Below the pieces are notes generated by a model. The model saw only the letters and a list, made by a program, of their open reading frames with translations, ran no database searches and was not told the origin of the DNA. From Monodelphis domestica (lineage: Eukaryota > Chordata > Mammalia > Didelphimorphia > Didelphidae), in the NCBI RefSeq assembly GCF_027887165.1, contig NC_077227.1, positions 69,706,752 to 69,770,751 on the forward strand: a DNA stretch of 64,000 nt, in the 5' to 3' direction. This document shows, in pieces, positions 36,470-48,049 of the stretch. The position numbers and the translations under genes were made by a program. How positions within the stretch are numbered: position 1 is the first letter of the stretch; each line of letters opens with the position of its first letter.

Positions 36470-37380
36470 CTTTTTTTATTTTTAAACCCTTATCTTCTGT
36501 CTTAGTATTGTGAATTTTAGATTTACTCCACCCTGCTTAGTCTAACAAAATAGGAATGTCTACACCCCAACTTAAGGATTAAGTATTGAGGAGGATGAAC
36601 TCTAACAGACTTGCTGGCAAATGACAAATCAGAAACAACTGACAGACCCCTGGGCTGTCCTAAGTCAAGCTTAAGCTACCATTGGTACATGTGAGATGCA
36701 GGAAAGTGATGTAAAAACCATCTATATATTTCTCATCACTTCCTCTCTCCAGGCTCTTTGGCAGAGGAAAGGTCTCTGGCTGGCAGAGTGCTGAGAATTT
36801 CAGCATCTTGGCATGGTGGCGAGTTTTCCTTGATACTATATTGGGAGAAGCTGAGTAGCCTAGTTCAGGTGAGGCATCTTAGCTCAGCTCTCTTGGAGTT
36901 TAGGCTGATTCCTTTCCCCTTTACCTTCCAAACACTATCCTCTTAGAGAAAACCTCTAATCTTCAAAGTCCTTGTGGCAGAGGACATTGAACTCCCCCTG
37001 GCACAGTCCAGGCAGGAGAAATCCTATTCCCTTTCCCTCTTTCTTCACTTTTATTTCTTCCCCTATATTGATTAAACCACCATAAATTTCCAAACTGACT
37101 TGGGTATTTTATTTGGGATATTCCTTGGTGACCAAATTAATTTAGTTTAGGTCAAAACCCTAAAATTATCCTTACGGTATCAATTCTAAGACAGAAGAGC
37201 GGCAAAGGTTAGGCAATTGGAAGTGACTTGCCCAGGTCACATAGTTAGGAAGTATCTGAGGTCAAAAAAATCCAAGTCCTCCTGACTCTAGGCCTGATGC
37301 TCTATCAACTGTGTGAGGTAATTCTTAAGCCCAGATCTTTCTAACTCTGTGGCTGGTTCCCTATCCACTATGAAAGGCTA
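36470..37380 (-). repeat. SINE remnant in antisense, split by the LTR
   Basis: The left piece ends at 36508. The right piece, 37177 to about 37,320, has the antisense phrases for CCTAGCTGTGTGACC-type and GTTCAAATC-type SINE sequence. A second partial SINE end follows to about 37,380. Confidence 0.75.
36509..37176 (+). mobile_element. Solo LTR that splits a SINE
   Basis: 668 bp starting TGTGAATTTTAG and ending near CTAAAATTATCCTTACG, flanked on both sides by GTAT (36505-36508 and 37177-37180). The antisense SINE reads ...CTTCTGTCTTA on the left and resumes CAATTCTAAGACAGAAG on the right, so the insertion is younger than the SINE. Similar to the LTR at 58,002. Confidence 0.8.
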
Positions 37381-38089
37381 TCTCTTGTGTTTTCATTATT
37401 TGTTATTTTTAAAGAAATCTAAAGGAAGACCAAGCACAATGAGTGGATTCCCTGTGCAGGATTTACTGGAGGATACAAAAAAGTGTTGGAGAGAATGGTT
37501 AAGTGGATTGGGTTCTGCTTCTTTAGAGAACGTACAATTCCATCAAAGAAGGATCAAATTATTTTTTCCCAAAACTAAGTCTACAGTGTATTTCAAAATA
37601 ACACAAATGTGTTTTCCAAACCTTAATCATATACTTACTAAAAATAAAAGTATGGCCAAAATAAATAGATAACAAAAGGAAGAAAGAATAAATATGGCTT
37701 GAATGTACTTTTACCAAAAAAGGCTAGGGTAGCAAGTGAAATTCAAGATAGTCATAAGGGCAAGTACTTAAAGAAAAAAAGAATCCAAACTATAATTTCA
37801 TGGGAAGATAAGTTCTTAGTTTATTAGTTTCAACCCAGGAAAGAGAGCTAAGAAGCCCCAGACCATGAAGTCACTGATTTAAAGGACTTCTTCAGGCTAA
37901 AATAGTTCTGGGTCTTATCAGGATAAGAAGTAGATACCCCCCCCCAAAAAAAAAGAGAAAGAAAAGAAAATGTTTCTCATTTATTCTTGTACAAAACCAG
38001 GATATATATGCCCTGGAAATAATTCATGAAATTCTGTCCACCAAAGATAGGTGGCCAGAAGGCACAAAAGGAAACTTGTACTTAAGATA

Positions 38090-38400
38090 CAAGCCCCTTA
38101 GTTTGGCATTGAAAACTTGGCAATCTGGCTCCAGTCCACCTTTCCAGACATTTCACACTAATTTTCACATATTTTACATTTCAGCCTACCTGGCCCACAA
38201 ACTGTTCTAATGAATATAGCAGCTTATCTCCTGCCTCCCTGTCTGTGCCCTCAATGTAAACATTTAATCAATAAGCATCTTTATGGGCTTATTATGTCAA
38301 GCACTATTAACTATTGAGGATACTAAGTCAATAACTATACAATTCTTACCTTCAAGGTGCTAGCATTCTATAGGAGAGCAATATATACATGAATAAGTAA
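38090..38400. repeat. L2 pieces in both orientations
   Basis: Sense piece 38,090-38,260 (GGCAATCTGGCTCCAGTCCA) and antisense 3' end 38,260-38,400 (GTGCTAGCATTCTATAGGAG). Confidence 0.65.
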
Positions 38401-38539
38401 CAGAAAATATTTTAATAGGCAGGTGTTACATTTGGATGAACCACCAATGATATTATATATCTTGTTCTCTACCATCTGGATCATCCATCAAATATAGATT
38501 ATAAAAATATGTTCAGGGGAGCAAGGGGCTTCTCAGATG

Positions 38540-38770
38540 GTGAGAAAGATCTAAGGTGCTATTGATTAAAGGGGGCCAGAAACATCAACAACATGGAAAT
38601 AGGTTCTGATCAAGGACACATGTAAAACCCAGTGGAATTGCACATTGGCTATGGGAAGGGTTAGGGGAGGTGAGGGAAAGCATATGATTCTTGTAATCAA
38701 GGAATCATGTTCTAAATTGACTAATTAAATAAAATTTTCAAAAAATAAAAATAAAGTCATTGAAAAAAAT
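38540..38770 (+). mobile_element. L1 3' UTR fragment
   Basis: ACATCAACAACATGGAAATA, ACATGTAAAACCCAGTGGAA and GGCTATGGGAAGGGTTAGGG, then TTAAATAAAATTTT and an A-rich tail, parallel to 47,850-48,010. Confidence 0.8.
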
Positions 38771-39177
38771 AATAAAAAAATAAAGGGGGCCAGGTCCCAC
38801 CTATCCTGAGTTCTAGAATGAACCAGGGATACATGTGGGTATTTTCTTTCTAATTAATAAAATTACAGCTGCCTTCTCACTAGCTAGTTAATTAGCTAGA
38901 ATCTTAGCCCTGGGTCATCAAATATTATTTACTAAACAGAGAAACCTCCTTTCCCAAAAGTTGTTATATACAATTTAGAAATTAAATCAAATATAGAATG
39001 GAAGTAACTATTTACAATATTTGGCTATTAAAAAGTTCAAGCCCTCAGGATTACAATAAATGACTCTCCTCAGTGTCAGAAATAGTTTCATTATTCATGT
39101 CACTCTAGACACCAATTAAAATCTCATTTCTCCTCAAAATTAAATTTAAAGTCAGTATCTCAGAAAATAATATTCAT

Positions 39178-39440
39178 TGATGATGAAAATGATAACTAAT
39201 ATTTATATACCTCTTACTATGAGCCATGTACTCTACTAAGCACTTACTCTAATCTCATTTAATCCTCACACTAAACCTGGAAAGTAGATGCCATTCTTAT
39301 CCCCATTTTATAGATAAGGAAAGTAAGGCAAACAAAGGCTAAGAGAAGGTAACATGGCTACTAAGCATATTGGAACGCATTTGAGTTCAGATCTTCTTGA
39401 CTCCAGGCCAAGGCTCTATCCACTAGACTACCTAGCAAAG
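39178..39440 (+). repeat. MIR, nearly full length
   Basis: AACTAATATTTATATACCTC, TTAATCCTCACACTAAACCT, ATAGATAAGGAAAGTAAGGC and CCAGGCCAAGGCTCTATCCA. Confidence 0.8.
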
Positions 39441-39444
39441 TAAA

Positions 39445-40190
39445 TACCCTTTTACCCAGCTGTACCAGTGCTGAGCCTGTACCCAACAGAAAACAAAAAG
39501 ATATGGAAAGGGCCAAGAAGAAAGAAAAAAAAATTATAGCAATTCTTTTGGTGGTAGGAAAAAACTAGAAACTAAAGGAATGCCCATCAACTTAGGAATG
39601 GCTAGAGAAGTTGTGATATGTGAAAGAGATTGAATACCATTGTGATGTAAGTTATGAGAAAACAGAGGATTTCATAGACATGAAACAACTTAAATGAACT
39701 GATACAGAGTGAATAAAGCAAAAGGAGAAGTATAATTTATATTCTAACATCAGTATTATTTTTTAAAAAACCAATTTTGAAGACTTTACAAAGTGATGAA
39801 TAAGGAAAGGATCAGAACCAGAACAATCCCTACAAAAACATCACTGTATAGACAAACAACTTAAAAAGCTTTAAGAACACTGCTTAATACAATTATCATA
39901 CATGATTCCAAGTGACCAATGATAAAACATACTATCCTCCTTAAGACAAAGAGATGTTATATTTGGGATACAAAATAAGAGGCACATGTTTGTGTACAAC
40001 CAAGGAGGGAATAACTAGACAATTTTTTTTTATAATGAACTTTTCTCTCTTTTTTTTTCAGTGAGATGAGAAGGGAGAGGGAAATAATAAGCCTTTTGTT
40101 AATTTTTGTAATAATTTTAAATGAATGGGGTGCTCTACAGATGTGAATGTTGAATGCACTTTCAGATAAAATCACTGTATTATCAGTTTT
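39445..40190 (+). mobile_element. Old L1 3' fragment
   Basis: GGAATGCCCATCAACTTAGG, AATGGCTAGAGAAGTTGTGA, GAATACCATTGTGATGTAAG and GAACTGATACAGAGTGAATA match the ORF2 end. A long 3' UTR follows, fading near 40,190. Confidence 0.8.
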
Positions 40191-40527
40191 ACTTAATTTA
40201 ACTAATTGGTTTTACAATGTAATATGAGAACTCTCCTGAGTTTGGAATAATCTCTAAATATAACATAAAAACTAGACTTTGCTAAAAAGTTATTTAGGCA
40301 CTAGAAACTAGAAGTATGGAAAAGTTCTTAAGATAGATGGTACCACCTGAGCTGAGTTATGGGATTTTAATAGACTCTCTACCTATATGAACTTTTCAGA
40401 ATCCTTAGCCTCCTCCTTCAAGACTCAAACTCAGGTGCCACTTCCTATGGAAAGCCTTTCTTGATTCTCCTGGAGCAGAGGTTCTTTAGTTGGTGTCCAT
40501 GAACTTGTTTTTTAAAAATAATTTGAT

Positions 40528-40738
40528 GGGGCAGCAAGGTAGTTTAATGGATAAGAAATCAGGCCTGAAGTTGGGAGGTCCTGGGTTCAAATTTGACCTT
40601 AGCCATTTCCTAGCTGTGTGATCCTGGGCAAAGTCACTTACTTAACCACCATTGCCTAACTCTTATTGTTCTGCCTTGGAAATGTTAACTTAGTATTGCT
40701 TTTAAGTCATAAAGTAAAGGTTTAAAAAAATAAATAAT
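40528..40738 (+). mobile_element. tRNA-derived SINE
   Basis: GGGGCAGCAAGGTAGTTTAA through GGTTTAAAAAAATAAATAAT. The duplication AATAATTTGAT is at 40517-40527 and 40739-40749. Confidence 0.92.
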
Positions 40739-40749
40739 AATAATTTGAT

Positions 40750-41933
40750 AACTACATTTCAATATAATTGGATTCCTGTGTAATCCTACATATATTATGC
40801 ATTTCAAAACATTATTCAGACAGGACACACACAAAAAAGGTCAAAAACTCCTTCCCTAAAGGTTAGTATTTTCCTTTCAAATTATCTTCAGTTTATTTAC
40901 TTCTGTGAATACTGTGTCCTTTCAGCAAAATGCAAATTCTTTTAGGCCAAGGACTATTTTTCATTTTATTTTTGTCTTGTTTGAAAATAAGGAAGTATAT
41001 TTGGGGACTAGCTCCTAGATGCAAAAAAAATTTTTTTTTTGTTGAGTCCTAACTCATTTAATGTTTAATTTTTGTTTTATAGACCTTTGTGGTATAAAAA
41101 TGTTTTATTTACATTGTTTCCCAGAGAGCACAAGCTAGGTGTCTGTTACAATTCATTAGATATGGAAAGATAGGGTAACTTAATCAGTAGTATTTGATAT
41201 CACTAACTAGTCATTACCATCAGTTTTTTCACCTGGTGCAAGGGAGGAGTAGTAGGTAAATTCTGATTGTTCCACACCTGTGAAAAGAAGACTCAACGCT
41301 ATTTTTTAACTCCTTTGAGTTTCTGAGGGGAGAAAAACTGTACCTTAGAATAAAGGAAGGCCATGGCATCAGTCACCTCTAAATTATCCACCCTAAATGC
41401 TCCCTCCCCCACTCACAGCTCTGATAATGATTATGATCATACCTAAGCCACTTTATAGGCATCTGTTAGTTGTGAAGACTTGAAAGGTGACACAGAGGGA
41501 CCTACAGAAGTCTAAATAGATGCAAACCATTCAGAAATCAGCTCTAACTCCATTTCTCTTTGTCCCAATATTCACTTAACACTCATCATGAATTTTAATA
41601 AGAATGTCAACTTCTCACTTGTTCTTACCCCCTCATCTTTTTGGCCCATTCCACAACCAGGTTCTTTTTTCTGTTAGGACCAATCTCTCCAGAGAATAGT
41701 CAGTAATCTCAAGCGCAATGTGCCCTATCTCTAGGTCTGCCTTATAAACAATCCAGAGAATCCAGTCATGGGCTCTTTTAGGGACAGCCTGTTCCTCTAT
41801 ATTAATAAAAAATAAAAATTAATAAAGAAAAGATATAATAATGTATCACCCAGATAAAATTGCTTACCATCGCCTGGTTGGGGAAGGGAAGGAAGGGAGA
41901 CAATTTGGAAAATGTATGTTGAAAACTGTTGTT
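40750..41933. other. Intergenic, nothing identified before the L1
   Basis: A faint L2-like tail at about 40,910-40,960 only. No exon signal. Confidence 0.5.
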
Positions 41934-41946
41934 ACATGTAATTCGG
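41934..41946. repeat. Target-site duplication, left copy (L1)
   Basis: ACATGTAATTCGG is present here and, without any mismatch, directly after the A tail at 48017-48029. It marks target-primed insertion of the L1. Confidence 0.95.
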
Positions 41947-42397
41947 GGTCTTCTACCCAAGTCCCAGTCCGGGTGAAAGTTACTGCCTGGGGCTTCCGCT
42001 GCAAAGAGCTGGTCGGTCCGGGTGAAAGTTACTGCCTGGGGCCTCCGCTGCAGAGAGCTGGTCAAAACAACAGCAACCCTCAGGGCGGGCAAGACAGCCT
42101 CACGGGCTGGATCCTGCTATCCAAGTCTCAGTGAAAGTCTGTGCTCTCAGAGCTTGGGGAAGCGGCAGCCCATCCCCCCGCAGGCCGACGAAACAGCCTC
42201 ACGGCCAGGGATTCTGAAGGCAACTTCCGGAAATCGAGCCAGGGGGAGAGTGTGGCCTCGTGGTCCGACCCTTCCATTCCAGTTCCAGTGAGGCATATTC
42301 AGTTTAACCCAGGGAACGCTCATAGAACCATCTGCCCAGGACTAAAGCCTCTGATCACCAGACAAAGACAAGAAAAGCCAATCCTCCACATTCAGAG
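41947..42397 (+). promoter_or_regulatory. L1 5' UTR with internal promoter region
   Basis: GC- and CpG-rich sequence lies between the left duplication and the ORF1 ATG. In L1 families this region carries the internal RNA polymerase II promoter. It contains a 49-bp tandem duplication (41967-42063). Promoter activity is inferred from the family. Confidence 0.7.
41967..42063 (+). repeat. Tandem 49-bp duplication in L1 5' UTR
   Basis: Unit 1 (41967-42015) and unit 2 (42016-42063) both begin GTCCGGGTGAAAGTTACTGC and end AGAGCTGGTC, with only about two to three differences. The arrangement recalls the monomer arrays that act as promoters in rodent L1s, but only two copies are present. Confidence 0.9.
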
Positions 42398-43321
42398 ATG
42401 ACAAACTCCACAGAAGCACAGAAGCCCCAAAATACCAAGAAAAATAAGAAGAAAGGGGCGACTCTGGACACATTCTATGGAGCCAAAATACAAAATACAG
42501 AGCAGATAGAAGAAGATATACAAGAAAATTCTCCAAAATCTTCCAAAGGAAATAGAAACTCTCCACAAACCCATGAAGAATTTGAATCAGAAAGGACCAA
42601 AAAGATGGAAGCCCTCTGGGAGGAAAAGTGGGAAATGATGCAAAAGAAATTCACGCATCTACAAAACCAGTTTGACCAAACTGTAAAAGAAAACCAGGCT
42701 TTAAAGCAAGAACTAATAAAGCAAAGCCAAAACACCAAGAAATTAGAAGAGAACATAAAATATCTCACCGACAAGGTGATAGATCTGGAAAACAGGGGGA
42801 GAAGAGAAAATTTAAGAATAATTGGACTCCCAGAAAAGCCAGAAATAAACACCAAACTGGACATGGTGATACAAGATATAATCAAAGAAAATTGCCCAGA
42901 GATTCTAGAACAAGGGGGCAATACAGCCACTGACAGAGCTCACAGAACACCTTCTACACTAAACCCCCAAAAGACAACTCCCAGGAATGTAATTGCCAAA
43001 TTCCAAAGCTATCAAACAAAAGAAAAAATCCTACAGGAAGCCAGAAAAAGACAATTTAGATATAAAGGAATGCCAATCAGGGTCACACAAGACCTTGCAA
43101 GTTCTACTCTGAATGATCGTAAGGCATGGAACATGATCTTCAGAAAGGCAAGAGAGCTGGGTCTCCAACCAAGAATCAGCTACCCAGCAAAACTGACTAT
43201 ATACTTCCAAGGGAAAGTATGGGCATTCAACAAAATAGAAGACTTCCAACTTTTTGCAAAGAAAAGACCAGAGCTCTGTGGAAAGTTTGATACCGAAAAT
43301 CAAAGAGCAAGGAATACCTGA
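42398..43321 (+). CDS. L1 ORF1 protein (RNA-binding nucleic acid chaperone), intact
   Basis: This 307-residue protein forms the L1 ribonucleoprotein with its own RNA. The N-terminus is basic and polar (NTKKNKKKG). Residues about 55-140 are heptad-rich and charged and predict a coiled coil for trimerisation. The RRM-like domain starts at about 140 with RRENLRIIGLPEKPE, matching NLRIIGVPE in human ORF1p. The C-terminal domain carries KGMPIRVTQDLASSTL and LGLQPRISYPAKLTIYFQGK, matching the human PRISYPAKL block. The length is close to human (338 aa) with a shorter N-terminus. The ATG at 42398 is the first in frame after the 5' UTR, and ORF2 follows 532 bp later on the same strand. No frame break is seen. 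Confidence 0.96.
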   Translation: MTNSTEAQKPQNTKKNKKKGATLDTFYGAKIQNTEQIEEDIQENSPKSSKGNRNSPQTHEEFESERTKKMEALWEEKWEMMQKKFTHLQNQFDQTVKENQALKQELIKQSQNTKKLEENIKYLTDKVIDLENRGRRENLRIIGLPEKPEINTKLDMVIQDIIKENCPEILEQGGNTATDRAHRTPSTLNPQKTTPRNVIAKFQSYQTKEKILQEARKRQFRYKGMPIRVTQDLASSTLNDRKAWNMIFRKARELGLQPRISYPAKLTIYFQGKVWAFNKIEDFQLFAKKRPELCGKFDTENQRARNT

Positions 43322-43853
43322 AAAGGTAAATATTAAGGAAAGGGGAAAAATGTTATCTTCTTTTACTCAAACTCTCTTCTATAAGGACTACATTTATATC
43401 AACCTATGTATACTAATATGTGGGGAAAATGTAATGTATAAATAGGGGGTAAAGAAAGACCAAATAGAATAATGGTTCTCACACAAAGATTCACAGGGGA
43501 AGGGGAGGGGAAGAAAACTCCTATAAGAAGGAGAGGAAGAGAGGGGGGGGGGGGTTACTTAAACCTCAATCTCAGGGAAATCAACTCTGAGAGGGAAAAA
43601 CATCCAGATCCATTGGGATCTTGAATTCTATCTTACCCAACAAGGGTAAGGAGAAGGGAAAACCAAGGGGGGGAGGGGGAGAGGGAGAACAAAAAGGGAG
43701 GGAAAGAGAGGGGGGAGGGGGAGGGAACAAAAAGGGAGGGACTAAAAAGGGAAACATCAAGGGAGGGGACAAGGGGGACTGATTCAAAGTAAATCACTGG
43801 ACTAAAAGGTAGAGCCGAAGAAGAAAAGGTTAGAATTAGGGAAGGCAATCAAA
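43322..43853 (+). other. L1 inter-ORF spacer, purine- and G-run-rich
   Basis: The spacer is 532 bp between the ORF1 stop and ORF2 ATG. From about 43,490 to 43,770 the sense strand is almost all A and G, with many GGGG runs including a run of 12 or so G at about 43,543-43,554. No additional ORF of note was seen in sense. Human L1 has only about 63 bp here. Confidence 0.85.
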
Positions 43854-46800
43854 ATGCCAGGGAGTCCACAAATGACAATCATAACTTTGAACGTGAATGG
43901 GATGAACTCACCCATAAAACGTAGACGAATAGCAGAATGGATTAGAATCCAAAACCCTACCATATGTTGTCTTCAAGAAACACACATGAGGCGGGTTGAC
44001 ACCCACAAGGTCAGAATTAAAGGATGGAGTAAGACCTTCTGGGCCTCAACTGATAGAAAGAAGGCAGGAGTGGTAATCATGATATCTGATAAAGCCAATG
44101 CAAAAATAGACCTGATCAAAAGGGATAGGGAAGGTAATTATATTTTGTTAAAAGGGACCCTAGACAATGAAGAAATATCATTAATCAACATGTATGCACC
44201 AAATAATATAGCACCCAAATTTCTAATGGAGAAACTAGGAGAATTGAAGGAAGAAATAGACAATAAAACCATACTAGTGGGAGACCTAAACCAACCATTA
44301 TCAAATTTAGATAAATCAAATCAAAAAATAAATAAGAAAGAGGTAAAAGAAGTGAATGAAATCTTAGAAAAATTAGAATTAATAGACATATGGAGAAAAA
44401 TAAATAGGGATAAAAAGGAATACACCTTCTTCTCAGCACCACATGGCACATTCACAAAAATTGACCATACATTAGGTCACAGAAACATAGCACACAAATG
44501 CAAAAAAGCAGAAATAATGAATGCAGCCTTCTCAGATCACAAGGCAATAAAAATAATGATTAGTAATGGTACATGGAAAACCAAATCTAAAACCAATTGG
44601 AAATTAAACAATATGATACTCCAAAACCGTTTAGCTAAAGAAGAAATCATAGAAACAATTAATAATTTCATCAAGGAAAATGACAATGGCGAAACATCCT
44701 TTCAAACCTTTTGGGATGCAGCCAAAGCGGTAATCAGAGGCAAATTCATATCCCTGAAAGCTCATATTAACAAACAAGGGAGAGCAGAGATCAATCAATT
44801 GGAAATGCAATTGAAAAAACTCGAAAGCGATCAAATTAAAAACCCCCAGCAGAAAACCAAATTAGAAATCCTAAAAATTAAGGGAGAAATTAATAAAATC
44901 GAAAGTGATAGAACTATTGATTTAATAAATAAGACAAGAAGCTGGTACTTTGAAAAAACAAACAAAATAGACAAAGTACTGGTCAATCTAATTAAAAAAA
45001 GGAAGGAAGAAAAGCAAATTCACAGCATTAAAGATGAAAAGGGGGACAGCACCTCCAATGAGGAGGAAATTAAGGCAATCATTAGAAATTACTTTGCCCA
45101 ATTATATGGCAATAAATACACCAATTTAGGAGAAATGGATGAATATATACAAAAATACAAACTGCCTAGACTAACAGAAGAGGAAATAGAATTCTTAAAT
45201 AATCCCATATCAGAAATTGAAATCCATCAAGCCATCAAAGAACTTCCTAAGAAAAAATCCCCAGGGCCTGATGGATTCACCTGTGAATTCTATCAAACAT
45301 TCAGAGAACAGTTAACCCCAATACTATACAAACTATTTGACATAATAAGCAAAGAGGGAGTTCTACCAAACTCCTTTTACGACACAAACATGGTACTGAT
45401 TCCAAAACCAGGCAGGTCAAAAACAGAGAAAGAAAACTATAGGCCAATCTCCCTAATGAATATAGACGCAAAAATCTTAAATAGGATACTAGCAAAAAGA
45501 CTCCAGCAAGTGATCAGAAGGATCATTCACCATGATCAAGTAGGATTCATACCAGGGATGCAGGGCTGGTTCAACATTAGGAAAACCATCCACATAATTG
45601 ACCACATCAACAAGCAAACTAGCAAGAACCACATGATTATCTCAATAGATGCAGAAAAAGCCTTTGATAAAATACAACACCCATTCCTATTAAAAACACT
45701 AGAAAGCATAGGAATAGAAGGGTCATTCCTAAAAATAATAAACAGTATATATCTAAAACCAACAGCTAATATCATCTGCAATGGGGATAAACTAGATGCA
45801 TTCCCAATAAGATCAGGAGTGAAACAAGGATGCCCATTATCACCTCTACTATTTGACATTGTACTAGAAACACTAGCAGTAGCAATTAGAGAAGATAAAG
45901 AAATTGAAGGCATCAGAATAGGCAAGGAGGAGACCAAGTTATCACTCTTTGCGGATGACATGATGGTCTACTTAAAGAATCCTAGAGATTCAACCAAAAA
46001 GCTAATTGAAATAATCAACAACTTTAGCAAAGTTGCAGGATACAAAATAAACCCACATAAATCATCAGCTTTTCTATATATCTCCAACACAGCTCAGCAG
46101 CAAGAACTAGAAAGAGAAATCCCATTCAAAATCACCTTAGACAAAATAAAATACCTAGGAATCTATCTCCCAAGACAAACACAGGAACTATATGAACACA
46201 ACTACAAAACACTCGCCACACAACTAAAACTAGACTTGAACAATTGGAAAAACATTAACTGCTCATGGATAGGACGAGCCAATATAATAAAAATGACCAT
46301 CCTACCCAAACTTATTTATCTATTTAGTGCCATACCCATTGAACTACCAAAATACTTCTTCACTGATTTAGAAAAAACCATAACAAAGTTCATTTGGAAG
46401 AACAAAAGATCAAGGATATCCAGGGAAATAATGAAAAAAAACACATATGATGGGGGCCTTGCAGTCCCAGACCTCAAACTATATTACAAAGCAGCAGTCA
46501 TCAAAACAATTTGGTACTGGCTAAGAAACAGAAAGGAAGATCAGTGGAATAGACTGGGGGAAAACGACCTCAGCAAGACAGTATACGATAAACCCAAAGA
46601 TCCCAGCTTTTGGGACAAAAATCCACTATTCGATAAAAACTGCTGGGAAAATTGGAAGACAGTGTGGGAGAGACTAGGAATAGATCAACACCTCACACCC
46701 TACACCAAGATAAATTCAAAATGGGTGAGTGACTTAAACATAAAGAAGGAAACCATAAGTAAATTGGGTAAACACAGAATAGTATACATGTCAGACCTTT

Positions 46801-47660
46801 GGGAGGGGAAAGGCTTTAAAACCAAGCAAGATATAGAAAGAATCACAAAATGTAAAATAAATAATTTTGACTACATCAAACTAAAAAGCTTTTGTACAAA
46901 CAAAACCAATATAACTAAAATCAGAAGGGAAACAACAAATTGGGAAAAAATCTTCATAGAAACCTCTGACAAAGGTTTAATTACTCATATTTATAATGAG
47001 CTAAATCAATTGTACAAAAAATCAAGCCATTCTCCAATTGATAAATGGGCAAGGGAAATGGATAGGCAGTTCTCAGATAAAGAAATCAAAACTATTAACA
47101 AGCACATGAAGAAGTGTTCTACATCTCTTATAATCAGAGAGATGCAAATCAAAACAACTCTGAGGTATCACCTCACACCTAGCAGATTGGCTAACATAAC
47201 AGCAAAGGAAAGTAATGAATGCTGGAGGGGATGTGGCAAAGTAGGGACATTGATTCATTGCTGGTGGAGTTGTGAACTGATCCAACCATTCTGGAGGGCA
47301 ATTTGGAACTATGCCCAAAGGGCGACAAAAGAATATCTACCCTTTGACCCAGCCATAGCACTGCTGGGTCTGTACCCCAAAGAGATAATGGACACAAAGA
47401 CTTGTACAAAAATATTCATAGCTGCACTCTTTGTGGTGGCCCAAAACTGGAAAACGAGGGGATGCCCATCAATTGGGGAATGGCTGAACAAACTGTGGTA
47501 TATGTTGGTGATGGAATACTATTGTGCTAAAAGGAATAATAAAGTGGAGGAGTTCCATGGAGACTGGAACAACCTCCAGGAAGTGATGCAGAGCGAGAGG
47601 AGCAGAACCAGGAGAACATTGTACACAGAGACTAATACACTGTGGTATAATCGAACGTAA
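43854..47660 (+). CDS. L1 ORF2 protein (endonuclease and reverse transcriptase), intact
   Basis: This 1,268-residue protein nicks target DNA and copies L1 RNA from the nick. The APE-type endonuclease domain spans about residues 7-240: N15 in [11 protein letters not shown]42 in LQETHM, D144 and N146 in [15 protein letters not shown], and S227-D228-H229 in FSDHKAI. The reverse transcriptase spans about 440-780: [46 protein letters not shown] and FADD at 699-702. The C-terminal Cys motif C1123-X3-C1127-X7-H1135-X4-C1140 fits the mammalian L1 pattern exactly. Length is close to human ORF2p (1,275 aa), and residue numbers are offset by about one. It is uninterrupted and lies 532 bp after ORF1; ORF2 is usually translated from the same bicistronic RNA by reinitiation. 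Confidence 0.97.
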   Translation: MPGSPQMTIITLNVNGMNSPIKRRRIAEWIRIQNPTICCLQETHMRRVDTHKVRIKGWSKTFWASTDRKKAGVVIMISDKANAKIDLIKRDREGNYILLKGTLDNEEISLINMYAPNNIAPKFLMEKLGELKEEIDNKTILVGDLNQPLSNLDKSNQKINKKEVKEVNEILEKLELIDIWRKINRDKKEYTFFSAPHGTFTKIDHTLGHRNIAHKCKKAEIMNAAFSDHKAIKIMISNGTWKTKSKTNWKLNNMILQNRLAKEEIIETINNFIKENDNGETSFQTFWDAAKAVIRGKFISLKAHINKQGRAEINQLEMQLKKLESDQIKNPQQKTKLEILKIKGEINKIESDRTIDLINKTRSWYFEKTNKIDKVLVNLIKKRKEEKQIHSIKDEKGDSTSNEEEIKAIIRNYFAQLYGNKYTNLGEMDEYIQKYKLPRLTEEEIEFLNNPISEIEIHQAIKELPKKKSPGPDGFTCEFYQTFREQLTPILYKLFDIISKEGVLPNSFYDTNMVLIPKPGRSKTEKENYRPISLMNIDAKILNRILAKRLQQVIRRIIHHDQVGFIPGMQGWFNIRKTIHIIDHINKQTSKNHMIISIDAEKAFDKIQHPFLLKTLESIGIEGSFLKIINSIYLKPTANIICNGDKLDAFPIRSGVKQGCPLSPLLFDIVLETLAVAIREDKEIEGIRIGKEETKLSLFADDMMVYLKNPRDSTKKLIEIINNFSKVAGYKINPHKSSAFLYISNTAQQQELEREIPFKITLDKIKYLGIYLPRQTQELYEHNYKTLATQLKLDLNNWKNINCSWIGRANIIKMTILPKLIYLFSAIPIELPKYFFTDLEKTITKFIWKNKRSRISREIMKKNTYDGGLAVPDLKLYYKAAVIKTIWYWLRNRKEDQWNRLGENDLSKTVYDKPKDPSFWDKNPLFDKNCWENWKTVWERLGIDQHLTPYTKINSKWVSDLNIKKETISKLGKHRIVYMSDLWEGKGFKTKQDIERITKCKINNFDYIKLKSFCTNKTNITKIRRETTNWEKIFIETSDKGLITHIYNELNQLYKKSSHSPIDKWAREMDRQFSDKEIKTINKHMKKCSTSLIIREMQIKTTLRYHLTPSRLANITAKESNECWRGCGKVGTLIHCWWSCELIQPFWRAIWNYAQRATKEYLPFDPAIALLGLYPKEIMDTKTCTKIFIAALFVVAQNWKTRGCPSIGEWLNKLWYMLVMEYYCAKRNNKVEEFHGDWNNLQEVMQSERSRTRRTLYTETNTLWYNRT

Positions 47661-48016
47661 TGGACTTCTCCATTAGGGGCGGTGTAATGTCCCTGAACAA
47701 CTTTCAGGGATCCAGGAGAAAAAAAAAACACCATTCATAAGCAAAGGATAAACTATGGGAGTGGAAACACCGAGAAAAAGCAACTGCCTGAATACAGAGG
47801 TTGAGGGGACATGACAGAGGACAGACTTTAAATGAACACTCTAATGCAAATACTATCAACAAAGCAATGGGTTCAAATCAAGAAAACATCTAATGCCCAG
47901 TGGACTTACGCGTCGGCTATGGGGGGTGGGGGGGAGGAAAAGAAAATGATCTATGTCTTTAACGAATAATGCTTGGAAATGATCAAATAAAATATATTTA
48001 AAAAAAAAATAAAAAA
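47661..48016 (+). other. L1 3' UTR and A-rich tail
   Basis: A G-run stretch lies at about 47,919-47,936, a feature common in L1 3' UTRs. The AATAAA signal is at 47986-47991, followed by an A-rich tail to 48016. Confidence 0.9.
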
Positions 48017-48029
48017 ACATGTAATTCGG
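48017..48029. repeat. Target-site duplication, right copy (L1)
   Basis: Identical to 41934-41946. It fixes the 3' boundary of the L1 at 48016. Confidence 0.95.
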
Positions 48030-48049
48030 AAAAATTTTTAAATAATTAA

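Larger units (their letters stand above)
41947..48016 (+). mobile_element. Full-length L1 LINE with two open ORFs
   Basis: The element is 6,070 bp with the order GC-rich 5' UTR (451 bp), ORF1, long purine-rich spacer (532 bp), ORF2, 3' UTR with AATAAA at 47986, and an A-rich tail ending at 48016. Perfect 13-bp duplications flank it at 41934-41946 and 48017-48029. Both ORFs start with ATG and run without interruption, and all endonuclease, reverse transcriptase and Cys-motif signatures are present. Open frames, a complete 5' UTR and identical duplications show a recent insertion. Activity itself cannot be read from the sequence. Confidence 0.97.

Noticed and set aside
41802-42092. Antisense frame of 96 codons running out of the L1 5' UTR, similar in place to primate ORF0
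   Set aside because: On inspection it begins with TTG, not ATG, and extends only into flanking DNA.
42475-42930. Antisense frame of 151 codons inside ORF1
   Set aside because: It is a shadow of ORF1 on the other strand with no homology.
45536-45961. Antisense frame of 141 codons inside ORF2
   Set aside because: Shadow of the reverse transcriptase region.
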